DNA from: Bacteroidales bacterium
GTDB lineage: Bacteria; Bacteroidota; Bacteroidia; Bacteroidales; Muribaculaceae
Reading direction: 5' to 3'
Assembly: GCA_900770215.1 (NCBI GenBank)
Contig: CAAGJW010000088.1
Span: 22,978 to 86,977 of the forward strand
DNA: 64,000 bases
Below, in pieces: positions 51,394 to 60,152 of this stretch. The notes under the pieces are model-generated. The model saw only the letters and a list, made by a program, of their open reading frames with translations. It made no database searches and was not told where the DNA came from. A program made the position numbers and the translations under genes. Numbering within the stretch: the first letter of the stretch is position 1; each line of letters starts with the position of its first letter.

Positions 51394-52884
51394 TCAAAAC
51401 ACTATGGCTTGATAGGTATAGAGCTGAGCCGTGCGCCATTCGTCCCAACCCAGGCCCGCCTTGTCGCGAGAGCAATGGCCCAAAAATTCCTCTTTGGTCC
51501 AGTTCACCTCGTCGGCAACCTGTGGCAGAAAGGTGCCTGCACGACTACCCTTCTTGATGTAGATGCCATCGCGATGCAGCTTGAACTCGGAAATATCGTG
51601 GATGCGCTTCATGGGAGTCAAGACCGAGATTTCTATCTCGATGCTGTCGAGCTCGTCGCGACGCAGTTTCTCAAACCGTGGATCCTCAAAGGCTGCCGCC
51701 CTGGCCATGTGCTCTACAATTTTGTAGAGGGGCACGTCCTGGCCGAAGTGGCCAATGCACCCACGCAACTTGCCACCCTTGTTGAGTGTCACAAAAGCCC
51801 CGCACTTGCATTGCAGCGCCGGGGAAAGAGGGTGAGGCACATAGGCAGGGGCGCCAAAGGCGGCTTCGATACTTGCCCTGGCAATCTTCTTGAGTTCTTG
51901 CTTGTCGGCATCGGTGAGCGTGAACCCCACAGCTGGCGACGGCTGCCGGTAGAATACAAACGAGTGGTAGCCCACCACCCTGTCGCGGCTGCCATAGGGC
52001 GAATCGCCCGAGTTGCAGTAGGCAGCATGCTTGATTTTGACCGACTGGTCGTCTTGGCTCATGAGCAGCAAAGTGGCAATAGCGGCCTCGCCGCAGGCAC
52101 TTGTGGCCAGCGAGTCGATGCCCCGGGCACGGTTGCGGTCGAGTGCTTTCACAAAGTCGTCGCAACGGCCGCTCATCACGGCCTGCCCTGTTGCCTTGTC
52201 GACAACGAGGGCGTCGCCATAGGAAGGATAGTGAGAAAAGTCGCTGCTGATGACAAACAAGTTTTTCTCGTTGAAATACGGCTTCAATGCCTGGGCGATG
52301 CGCTGCAGTTGCTGCACATCGCTGGTGGCAATGACAATGGGCACAATGGGGGGCATCGTCTTGAGCCGGCACTGCAGAAGCGGCAATTGCACCTCAAGGC
52401 AATGCTCACTGCTGTGGGCACGCTCGTCGCAGGTGAACACGGGGCTCGATGCCGCGATGGCGTCGCATGCAGCAGTGTCGACCTCGACACGGCCCAGCGG
52501 GGTGACATACTGGCGATAAAACGTCGCCACCGAGGCCTTGTCTAAATACACGCAATGGCTGGGGCCAAGCAGGAAGATGCGCTCGTAACGCGCAGCGGGT
52601 GAAACCGCGGCATAGGCCGCGGCAGCCACGCGTGAGGAAAACACATAACCGGCATGAGGCACAATCACGGCCTGCACACCGTCGACAGGTCTCACGGCAG
52701 CGTTGGCTCTGAAAGCCGCTGCCACATCGGCTTTTAATCTTACTGGGTCGGCACTATAGAACTGACCTGCTACCGCAGCTTGGCGCACCTTGCGCAGGCA
52801 GTGCGGCACACTTGTATTTCCTTGCATAGTTCCACACATCATAGTCAACAATATGGTCAAAACAACGATTTTACGCATCGACAT
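51394..52884 (-). CDS. Fused AmmeMemoRadiSam proteins B and A (MEMO-AMMECR1) with a signal-like N-terminus
   Basis: 496 residues from the ATG at 52884. Residues 1-22 (RKIVVLTILLTMMCGTMQ) look like a Sec signal. The MEMO domain (about 30-310) has VPHAGYVFSSR, LLGPSHCVYL, HSSEHCLEVQLP and a late Cys in SACGEAA, the H/H/H/C metal-site pattern. The AMMECR1 domain (about 320-496) has LQCKCGAFVTL and KLRGCIGHFG. The three-part system is conserved but of unknown biochemistry. A signal on the fused B-A protein would place it away from its cytosolic radical SAM partner, so the N-terminus should be treated with caution. Confidence 0.85.
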   Translation of the reverse strand: MSMRKIVVLTILLTMMCGTMQGNTSVPHCLRKVRQAAVAGQFYSADPVRLKADVAAAFRANAAVRPVDGVQAVIVPHAGYVFSSRVAAAAYAAVSPAARYERIFLLGPSHCVYLDKASVATFYRQYVTPLGRVEVDTAACDAIAASSPVFTCDERAHSSEHCLEVQLPLLQCRLKTMPPIVPIVIATSDVQQLQRIAQALKPYFNEKNLFVISSDFSHYPSYGDALVVDKATGQAVMSGRCDDFVKALDRNRARGIDSLATSACGEAAIATLLLMSQDDQSVKIKHAAYCNSGDSPYGSRDRVVGYHSFVFYRQPSPAVGFTLTDADKQELKKIARASIEAAFGAPAYVPHPLSPALQCKCGAFVTLNKGGKLRGCIGHFGQDVPLYKIVEHMARAAAFEDPRFEKLRRDELDSIEIEISVLTPMKRIHDISEFKLHRDGIYIKKGSRAGTFLPQVADEVNWTKEEFLGHCSRDKAGLGWDEWRTAQLYTYQAIVF

Positions 52885-53014
52885 AGTCAAGGGTCGTGAA
52901 ACCCGTTGTAAAAAACAACACTGAATTTACTCATTTCTGATGGGAAAAACAAGTAAATCCACCATTAAAAAAGTCGCGAGGCCAAGGCACTAAACATGCC
53001 CCAGGGAACTATCG

Positions 53015-53875
53015 TCAATAGCTCAGTATCTCGACACCGGTCTCGGTCATGAGGAAAGTGTGCTCCCACTGGGCACTGGGCTTCTCGTCGCCGCTTATCA
53101 CTTCCCAGCCATAGGGGTCGTCGCTGTCGATAAACACCTTCCACGTGCCCATGTTGATCATGGGTTCGATAGTGAACACCATGCCAGGCACCAGCACCAT
53201 GCCCGTGCCAGGGCGGCCATAGTGCAGGATATCGGGCTCCTCGTGCATGGCCAGACCCACGCCATGACCACACAAGTCGCGCACCACGCCATAGCCGTAT
53301 TTCTCGGCATGCACCTGGATGGCATGACCTATGTCGCCAATCGTGCAATAGGGCTTGGCAGCCTCGGCTCCCAGGTCGAGGCACTCCTTGGTCACGCGCA
53401 CGAGCTGCTCCTTCTCGGGTGTAGTCTCGCCACCAATGATAAACATGCGCGAGGCGTCGCCATAGTAACCATCTACACTCAAGGTCATGTCGACATTGAC
53501 AATGTCGCCTGGCTCGAGCACATCTTCCTTCTTGGGAATGCCGTGGCACACCACCTCGTTGATGCTGGTGCACACACTCTTGGGGAAGCCCTCATAGTTG
53601 AGACACGCCGGCACTGCATTGTGCTCGCGGCAGTACTGCATGCATATATCGTCGATTTCCTGCGTGTTCATGCCCACATGTATTGCGCTTGCCACGGCAT
53701 CGAGGCAGCCCGTGTTGACACGACAGGCAACGCGTATGCCCTCAATCTGCTCGGGGGTCTTCACCATGTCGCGTGTGGGCACCAACTTACCTTCTTTCTC
53801 AAGTTGCATGATGTGCAAGTCCATCTCGGTGGGCTCCTGGCCGCTTAAGTGCCATCTGTATTTCTTTCTCGACAT
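53015..53875 (-). CDS. map: Methionine aminopeptidase type I
   Basis: 286 residues. A basic N-terminal extension (MSRKKYRWHLSGQEP, about 40 residues) precedes the pita-bread domain. Metal ligands are in NVDMTLSVDGYYGDAS (two Asp), CGHGVGLAMHEEP (His), TIEPMINMG (Glu) and WEHTFL (Glu). It removes the initiator methionine from new proteins. It lies 65 bases downstream of dnaB. Full length for the extended type I group. Confidence 0.94.
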   Translation of the reverse strand: MSRKKYRWHLSGQEPTEMDLHIMQLEKEGKLVPTRDMVKTPEQIEGIRVACRVNTGCLDAVASAIHVGMNTQEIDDICMQYCREHNAVPACLNYEGFPKSVCTSINEVVCHGIPKKEDVLEPGDIVNVDMTLSVDGYYGDASRMFIIGGETTPEKEQLVRVTKECLDLGAEAAKPYCTIGDIGHAIQVHAEKYGYGVVRDLCGHGVGLAMHEEPDILHYGRPGTGMVLVPGMVFTIEPMINMGTWKVFIDSDDPYGWEVISGDEKPSAQWEHTFLMTETGVEILSY

Positions 53876-53940
53876 ATTGATAATATTTAGCTAAAATCTA
53901 ATGAAAAAAAAGTTTCAAAACACCTCACTCGGCCAGCGTG

Positions 53941-55542
53941 TCAAAACGGGGGCTGAGCATCGCCAGGGCCCGAGAGAAAATCGACGTTGGGCGGGGGCAG
54001 CTGGCTATCGTCGGGGGCGGGGGCAATGCCGCCAGGTGCAGCGGCACCGTCAAGAGGTGGCAGCGTGTCGTCGTTCATCTTCGACTCATAGGTCTCGCTG
54101 CCGGTGAGGTTGTACTGGTCGTCCCAGTTTTCAAAGCGGGCAAACTTAGCCACAAATCGCATCTTGACATCGCCCACCGAGCCGCTGCGGTGCTTGGCAA
54201 TGATAAACTCGGCCAAGCCGCGAATGTCGTTGCCCTCGCTGTCCTCGCTCGACTTGGTGTAGTACTCGGGGCGGTGGATGAAACACACGATATCGGCATC
54301 CTGCTCGATAGCTCCCGATTCACGCAGGTCGCTCAACTGCGGCCGCTTCCCATTCTTGTCGTCGCCACGCTGCTCGACGCTGCGGTTGAGCTGTGAGAGG
54401 GCAATGATGGGAATGTCGAGCTCCTTGGCCAGCTGCTTCAATGATCGTGATATCGTGCTCACTTCTTGCTCGCGGCTGCCAAACTTCATGCCCGAGGCAT
54501 TCATGAGCTGCAGGTAGTCGATGACGATGATTTTCACCCCGTGCTCCTTCACCAGGCGGCGGGCCTTGGTGCGCAGCTCGAAGATGGACAACGACGGAGT
54601 GTCGTCGATATAGAGTGGCGCCGAGTAAAGTGCCTTGACACGGGTCAGGAGGTTGTTCCACTCGGCCTCGTTGAGCTGGCCGCTCTTGATTTTTTCGCTT
54701 TCCAGGTTGCACACGTTGCTGATGAGGCGGTTCACGAGTTGCAAGTTGGACATCTCAAGCGAGAAGATGCCCACAGGTATGTTGTAGTCGACTGCCATGT
54801 TCTTGGCCATTGAGAGCACAAGAGCAGTCTTGCCCATAGCCGGGCGGGCGGCAATGATGATGAGGTCGCTGTTCTGCCAGCCCGAGGTCATCTTGTCGAG
54901 GTCGTGGTAGCCAGTGGGCAGACCGCTCAAGCCGCTCTCTCGATTGGCAGCCTCCTCGATTTTCTTGAGCGCCTGCTTCACTACAGGGTCGATTTGTATC
55001 ACGTCGCGCTTGAGCGTGTTGCGCGATATCTCGAAAAGCTTGCTCTCGGCCTCCTGCATCAAGTCGTAGACGTCGATCGACTCGTCGAAAGCCAGAGTGC
55101 CAATTTGGGAGCTGAAGCTGATGAGCTCGCGCGACAGGTACTTCTGAGCAACGATGCGTGCATGATACTCTATGTTGGCAGCACTCGAGACACGGCCGGT
55201 GAGCTCAGAGATGCGCACTGCGCCGCCCACCTCGTCGAGCGTGCCATTGTTGCGCAGCTGCTCGGTCACGGTGAGCAAGTCGATGGGTCGCTCGTTGACA
55301 GCAAGTTGCTGTATAGCCTGGAATATCTTCTGATTGTTGGGGTCATAGAAGCTCTCGGGAGTGAGGATGTCGCTTATCTGCGAGTAGGCATCCTTCTCCA
55401 GCATGAGCGCGCCCAGCACGGCCTCCTCTATCTCGATATCTTGAGGCTGCTTCTTGCCATACTCGCTCACGATTTCACTCTCGTGCACGGGCTTGCGGTG
55501 ATATTGTCGCTTGCTTGACTCTTTAGCTACTTGAAATTCCAT
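53941..55542 (-). CDS. dnaB: Replicative DNA helicase DnaB
   Basis: 533 residues. N-terminal domain (PQDIEIEEAVLGALMLEKDA), linker, and RecA-like motor with Walker A ARPAMGKTALVLSMA, Walker B IIVIDYLQLM, and the arginine-finger region SEDSEGNDIRGLAE. No intein interrupts it. A proline- and aspartate-rich tail (about 485-533) extends the C-terminus beyond the usual end. It unwinds DNA at the replication fork. Confidence 0.95.
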   Translation of the reverse strand: MEFQVAKESSKRQYHRKPVHESEIVSEYGKKQPQDIEIEEAVLGALMLEKDAYSQISDILTPESFYDPNNQKIFQAIQQLAVNERPIDLLTVTEQLRNNGTLDEVGGAVRISELTGRVSSAANIEYHARIVAQKYLSRELISFSSQIGTLAFDESIDVYDLMQEAESKLFEISRNTLKRDVIQIDPVVKQALKKIEEAANRESGLSGLPTGYHDLDKMTSGWQNSDLIIIAARPAMGKTALVLSMAKNMAVDYNIPVGIFSLEMSNLQLVNRLISNVCNLESEKIKSGQLNEAEWNNLLTRVKALYSAPLYIDDTPSLSIFELRTKARRLVKEHGVKIIVIDYLQLMNASGMKFGSREQEVSTISRSLKQLAKELDIPIIALSQLNRSVEQRGDDKNGKRPQLSDLRESGAIEQDADIVCFIHRPEYYTKSSEDSEGNDIRGLAEFIIAKHRSGSVGDVKMRFVAKFARFENWDDQYNLTGSETYESKMNDDTLPPLDGAAAPGGIAPAPDDSQLPPPNVDFLSGPGDAQPPF

Positions 55543-55564
55543 AAGAAAAAAGTTGATTTCAAAA

Positions 55565-58072
55565 TCATTCGTTGGCGGTTACATATTTCACAGGGCGCTT
55601 AAATTCCACCACGGCCGAGAGCGGCAGTTGCCTCGACGAGGAGCCCACCTTGACAGTGTACTTGCCATAGTTGAGCGTGAAGGCCTTGCGATACACCTTG
55701 TAGGTGGTGAAGGCGTCCTCGCCAAGTGTGATGGTTACGGTTTTCTTTTGGCCGGCATTCAAGTACACCTTTTCAAAACCACGCAACGATTGTACAGGAT
55801 CGTCGTCGGTCACCTGCAGGGGAGCCACATAGACTTGTACAACCTCGGAGCCTGCCACCTTGCCCACATTTTTTACATCGACCGAGATTTTGTATTCCTT
55901 GCGGCTCTTCTTCACCTTCAAGTTGGTAAAAGAGAACGTAGTGTAGCTCAATCCATAGCCGAAGGGGTATTGCGGCTCGATGTTGTACTTGTCGAAGCCA
56001 CGATAGCCCACCATGAGACACTCGCGGTAGTTGACAAAGTTTTGTCCGTCTTTCTTGAAAAAGTTGTCGTGGCCGGTATAGTCTTCCCACCGCTTGGCCC
56101 ACGTGGAGGTGAGGCGGCCGCTGGGGTTGATCTTGCCCGAGAGTATCTGGGCAAGGGCCGTGCCCCCTTGCTGGCCGGGATAGCCAGCCCATATCACCCC
56201 CTTCACCTTGTCGATCCAGCCACTCACGTCGACTGCGCCACCAGTGTAGAGCACCACTATGGTGTTGGGATTGGCTGCGGCAGCCTCCTTGATGAGCTGT
56301 ACCTGGTCGTCGGGCAGTGTCCAGGGCCGATCTTTGCCCTCGGTCTCGACCTGCTGCCCGAAGCCGGCTGTCACAATCACGGCATTGCATTGCCCAGCCT
56401 GCCGGGCTATCGGGTTGGCTGTAAGGCTTCCCTTGAGGTAACCCAGTTGCAGCGAGGCATTGCCCGTGCCGGCATAGTACTCCACCTTGATACTGTAGTC
56501 GCGGCCGCCCTGCAGGTCGACCCGGGCGGTCTCGGTGCGACTCGCGTGGTCGCTCCAGTTGTCGATCACGATTTCATCGTCGATCCACAAGCGGCTGCCA
56601 CTGGAGCTGGTGAGCGCCAGGGTATAGCTTCCCGTGGCCGGAACTCTCAGGTAGCCAGTATAGCGCGTTGAGAAGTAGTCGGTGCCCAGTATTTCCTCAT
56701 TGGGCGAGCTCTTGCCCCAGTTGAAGTCCAGCGCCGGCACCGTCTCTTTGACAATGGCAGCGCCACCCAGGTTCTGGTTGTTATAGTATTCCACATTGAG
56801 CCCGGGGTGATAGCCGCCGCGGTCGATGTAGAGGTCTTTGCAAGGCACAATGCCGGGGTCGGTCTTGAGCACCTCGACCTTGGTGCCTCGCAAGGTGTTT
56901 TTAAGGCCAGCGAGCAAGCTCACCGAACGAATGGGCGTGACGCGCGAGCTGCCGCCGCCACACACGTTGGCGTCGGCAAAGGGACCGAGCACAAGCACCT
57001 TGTTGGGCGTCTTGATGGGCAACACACGGTCTTGGTTCTTGAGCAGCACGATGCCCTCTTGTGCTTCACGCAGGGCTGCCATGTCGCTTTGTGCATTGTC
57101 GAGCTTCAGGCTCTTGTCGACAGGAGCCTTTTTGTCCCACCCGAAGCGGTAAATCACGCGCAGGATATTGCGCACCTTGTCGTTGATGACTTCCTCGGTG
57201 ACGGTGCCCGCCTTGAGGGCGGCAGCCAAACTGTCGGGGTTGAAATGCGGGGCCACATCGATGCCGCCCATGTCGAGGTCGAGGCCGGCATTGGCAGCGT
57301 TGACCGTGCTGTGGGTCGCCCCCCAATCGCTCATGATAATGCCGTCGAACCCCCACATCTTGCGCGCCACGCGCTGGTTGAGCCAGGCGTTCTCGGTAGA
57401 GTGGAAACCGTTGACAAGGTTGCGACTGTCGATGATGGCTGCCACATGGCCTTGCTCGACCGCTGCCTTGAACGCCGGGAAGTAGATCTCGTGACATGTG
57501 CGCTCGTCGCAGCGTGAATCGGTGATATTGCGGTCCTGCTCCGTGTTGTTGAGGGCGAAATGCTTGGCGCAGGCTGCCACGCCGTTTTCCTGCAAGCCAT
57601 TGATGAAGCTCACTCCCATCTCGGCAGTCAGGTAGGGGTCTTCGCTCATGTACTCAAAGTTGCGACCGCCCACCGGGGCTCGCATGATGTTGAGACCAGG
57701 GCCCAGCACCATGTGCACACCGCGGGCCTTGCAGTCGGCAGCAAGCTGCGCTGCCACATCGTGCATCAAAGCCCGGTTCCAGGTGGATGCGCCCAGCGCC
57801 GAAGCCGGGTACTGTGTCGATGGGCCGTAGTTGCGCACACCGAGCGTGCCGTCGGTCATCCTGATTTCAGGTATGCCAAACCGTGCCAAAGGGTGAATGT
57901 TGAACCCCTTGTACTGGCCCACCATCTCCAGTTTTTCCTGCAAGGTCATCTTGTCCAAGGTGTTCTCGACCTTTTTTTCAAGACTGGCATCGCGTTGCAC
58001 CTGCGCACTTGCCGGGACAAGCGTTGTGAGTGCTGCAACGATAAGAAATATTTTGAATGTCATGGATCTCAT
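55565..58072 (-). CDS. Exported GH3 beta-glucosidase with PA14 domain
   Basis: 835 residues from the ATG at 58072 (MRSMTFKIFLIVAALTTLVP signal); an ATG at 58063 is also possible. GH3 N-terminal barrel with KHFALNNTEQDR and the nucleophile Asp in GIIMSDWGATHS; GH3 C-terminal domain split by a PA14 domain (about 405-550, with TGYLRVPATGSYTLALTSSS and RLWIDDEIVIDNW); fibronectin-III-like end (VQVYVAPLQ, LRGFEKVYLNAGQ). Periplasmic enzymes of this type release glucose or related sugars from beta-linked oligosaccharides. It is monocistronic. Confidence 0.9.
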   Translation of the reverse strand: MRSMTFKIFLIVAALTTLVPASAQVQRDASLEKKVENTLDKMTLQEKLEMVGQYKGFNIHPLARFGIPEIRMTDGTLGVRNYGPSTQYPASALGASTWNRALMHDVAAQLAADCKARGVHMVLGPGLNIMRAPVGGRNFEYMSEDPYLTAEMGVSFINGLQENGVAACAKHFALNNTEQDRNITDSRCDERTCHEIYFPAFKAAVEQGHVAAIIDSRNLVNGFHSTENAWLNQRVARKMWGFDGIIMSDWGATHSTVNAANAGLDLDMGGIDVAPHFNPDSLAAALKAGTVTEEVINDKVRNILRVIYRFGWDKKAPVDKSLKLDNAQSDMAALREAQEGIVLLKNQDRVLPIKTPNKVLVLGPFADANVCGGGSSRVTPIRSVSLLAGLKNTLRGTKVEVLKTDPGIVPCKDLYIDRGGYHPGLNVEYYNNQNLGGAAIVKETVPALDFNWGKSSPNEEILGTDYFSTRYTGYLRVPATGSYTLALTSSSGSRLWIDDEIVIDNWSDHASRTETARVDLQGGRDYSIKVEYYAGTGNASLQLGYLKGSLTANPIARQAGQCNAVIVTAGFGQQVETEGKDRPWTLPDDQVQLIKEAAAANPNTIVVLYTGGAVDVSGWIDKVKGVIWAGYPGQQGGTALAQILSGKINPSGRLTSTWAKRWEDYTGHDNFFKKDGQNFVNYRECLMVGYRGFDKYNIEPQYPFGYGLSYTTFSFTNLKVKKSRKEYKISVDVKNVGKVAGSEVVQVYVAPLQVTDDDPVQSLRGFEKVYLNAGQKKTVTITLGEDAFTTYKVYRKAFTLNYGKYTVKVGSSSRQLPLSAVVEFKRPVKYVTANE

Positions 58073-58136
58073 TGCGATGTCGCGATTGAATTGATAAAGC
58101 ACATCGCAGCAACATGCCGCGATTTCAAATGCACCA

Positions 58137-58144
58137 CAAATTTA
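58137..58144 (-). promoter_or_regulatory. Candidate -7 box for the GH3 gene
   Basis: TAAATTTG on the minus strand, 64 bases before the start. The nearest upstream TTTG (58174-58171) is 26 bases away, wider than usual. The rest of the 282-base gap to efp shows nothing else clear. Confidence 0.35.
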
Positions 58145-58354
58145 GTGAAAATTTTCTATTTCCCCACGGCCAAACGAGGCAGGTTGATATCTTGTTGATA
58201 AATTTAACCTTCATGCCGCCACACTGGCAACAATGCAGCGACACAGCGTGGGCAAGCTGCAAGTAACATATAGAGAGGAAAAAATCAAGACAGCACCACC
58301 TGGAGAGATGATGCCGCCTTGTGATTGCATTAAAAGGTGCTGAGGCTGCAACTA

Positions 58355-58918
58355 TCAGCGCACGCGGCCCACATAGCTGCCGTCGCGGGTGTCGACCTCG
58401 ATTTTCTCGCCCACATTGATAAACAGGGGTACACGTATCTCGGCTCCGGTCTCGAGCGTGGCAGGCTTGAGTGTGTTGGTGGCAGTGTCACCCTTGATGC
58501 CAGGTTCGGTATAGGTAACCTCGAGCACGGTCTTGATGGGCATGTCGGCATAGAGCACTTGCTCATTGCTGGCATCGGTCACAACCTCGACCACATCGCC
58601 TTCCTTCATATAGTCGCCGCCGTTGACAAGTGCCTTGGAGATAGGAATCTGGTCATAGGTCTCTTGGTTCATGAAGATAGCATCGTTGCCATCCATGTAG
58701 AGATACTGATAGGGGCGGCGCTCAACGCGGACGTCCTCAAGTTTCTCGCCGATGTTGAAACGGCGCTCCAGGACACGGCCGTCGACAACGTTTTTCAGCT
58801 TGGTGCGCATGAAAGTGTTACCCTTGCCAGGCTTCACGTGCAGGAAATCGATGCAGAAATAAAGCTGGTTGTCCATACGGATACATGTTCCGATTTTAAT
58901 GTCTTGAGCGTTAATCAT
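58355..58918 (-). CDS. efp: Translation elongation factor P
   Basis: 187 residues, three beta-barrel domains. The tip loop reads KPGKGNTFMRTKLKN with Lys32, the position modified in some bacteria. The C-terminal signature GDTATNTLKPATLETGAEI and VPLFINVGEKIEVDTRDGSY is typical. EF-P helps ribosomes through polyproline. It is divergent from rpmH, and they share a near-symmetrical promoter region. Confidence 0.96.
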   Translation of the reverse strand: MINAQDIKIGTCIRMDNQLYFCIDFLHVKPGKGNTFMRTKLKNVVDGRVLERRFNIGEKLEDVRVERRPYQYLYMDGNDAIFMNQETYDQIPISKALVNGGDYMKEGDVVEVVTDASNEQVLYADMPIKTVLEVTYTEPGIKGDTATNTLKPATLETGAEIRVPLFINVGEKIEVDTRDGSYVGRVR

Positions 58919-58968
58919 AAAATTTTATTATCTATTTTATATTGTAATTAATTGAGTTCCCAATCATA

Positions 58969-59074
58969 AGCGAGTGCAAAATTACTCTAAATGGAGAAAA
59001 TTTGCAAAAATGTGTGCCTAAAAATGACCTGCGACTTGTTTAATTTCAAAAAAGTCAGTAATTTTGCACTCGCT
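58969..59074. promoter_or_regulatory. Divergent efp/rpmH promoters carrying an 18-base inverted repeat
   Basis: AGTAATTTTGCACTCGCT occurs on the plus strand at 59057-59074 and on the minus strand at 58986-58969. Each copy includes a TAATTTTG -7 box and the expected start region for its gene. For rpmH a partial -33 CTTG lies 20 bases upstream of its -7 box. Confidence 0.65.
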
Positions 59075-59110
59075 ATTGCAGAAAACAGAAAATAATTAAA
59101 TGAAATAAAG

Positions 59111-59263
59111 ATGAAACGTACATTCCAACCATCAAACAGAAAGAAAGCTAACAAGCACGGGTTCCGCCACCGCATGGCTACTGCCGATGGCCGCAAGGTT
59201 TTGGCTCGCCGTCGCGCCAAGGGCCGTTACAGCCTGAGCGTGAGCGACAGCGTGTACAAGTAA
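59111..59263 (+). CDS. rpmH: Ribosomal protein L34
   Basis: 50 residues: MKRTFQPSNRKKANKHGF, then RMATADGRKVLARRRAKGR, the canonical bL34 sequence. It is a basic protein of the large subunit, and it is too short for many gene callers. Its leader is about 40 bases from the promoter. The end carries a ten-residue extension (SLSVSDSVYK) seen in Bacteroidetes L34. Confidence 0.96.
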   Translation: MKRTFQPSNRKKANKHGFRHRMATADGRKVLARRRAKGRYSLSVSDSVYK

Positions 59264-59375
59264 GCCCAAGCTTTCAAAAAAAGCAACACTCACAGCCGTT
59301 GTAATCTCAATTGATTATGACGGCATTTGTTGTTTATAGCCCGCTGCACAACGGGTCATGCCGCTGTGCAAGGGC

Positions 59376-60131
59376 TCAGTGCCTCTTGCCCAGCAGTGCA
59401 CGCAGCCTGCGCTTGAAGGCCTGCTTGCGCTCGATGTGACGGTTGCCTGCATCGAGCAGACACCGCAACCGGGACTCGTCGGCGCCACGCAGCCGGGCAT
59501 AGAGCGGCAGCCACCTCTCGATGAGCTCGGCAGTGGGGCTCATCTGGCTCATGGCACGCATCTCGTCGCGCAGCGAGGGCGTGCCACGTCGCATGCGATT
59601 GATGTCGACCAAGGCAAAGTGAAACTCCTCCTGCCCCACTTGCTCCACAAGAATGTTGCCGCGGTTATAGTCCTTGTCGATGATGTGCTTGCGGTAAAGG
59701 CCGAAAGTGAACTGGAAAAATTGCGTCATGAGCCCGAGACGGGCACCGTCGGGGAGGTTGCGGTACACCTGTTCTATTGTGGGTCGTGGCATGTACTGGC
59801 TTAGGTACCATCCGGTGTCGTAGAGCAAATGCCTGCGGCAGCCGAAGCAAGCCACAGGGCGCGGTGTCTCGATGCCGTTGTCGAGAAGCATGAGGGCGTT
59901 GTCATAGGCACGCCGCGCCTTGTCCTTGCGAAAAAAACCATACACGACCCTGTTGACAAGATTGGGACGCTTGAAGCGCTTGAGCACATACTGCTGGCCG
60001 TCGGGGGCTGAAATGCGCTCAACCACATTGCGGTGGTTGCAATAGGTGTGCTCCACGCGGTAGCCGCCGCTGGGCAAGGAGTGAATAAAGCTCGTGAGGG
60101 CCGAAAACTCGGGGTTGATGAGGTAGAACAA
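59376..60131 (-). CDS. WaaP/InaA-like lipopolysaccharide core kinase
   Basis: 251 residues. Kinase-like fold with YVLKRFKRPNLVNRV (Lys of the ATP site), GIETPRPVACFG (hinge lead), the catalytic loop HIIDKDYNRGNILVE and the metal Asp in FALVDINRMRRG. Proteins of this group phosphorylate KDO or heptose in the LPS core, on the cytosolic face. It lies 21 bases after the GH125 gene, so it may be read from the same message, though a functional link is not obvious. A protein Ser/Thr kinase role cannot be excluded. Confidence 0.8.
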   Translation of the reverse strand: MFYLINPEFSALTSFIHSLPSGGYRVEHTYCNHRNVVERISAPDGQQYVLKRFKRPNLVNRVVYGFFRKDKARRAYDNALMLLDNGIETPRPVACFGCRRHLLYDTGWYLSQYMPRPTIEQVYRNLPDGARLGLMTQFFQFTFGLYRKHIIDKDYNRGNILVEQVGQEEFHFALVDINRMRRGTPSLRDEMRAMSQMSPTAELIERWLPLYARLRGADESRLRCLLDAGNRHIERKQAFKRRLRALLGKRH

Positions 60132-60152
60132 TTTTTTATGATTTATCTTTTT

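Noticed and set aside
53941..55542. Intein in DnaB, common in this family
   Set aside because: The motor domain is continuous from Walker A to the C-terminus, and length is explained by a Pro/Asp-rich tail.
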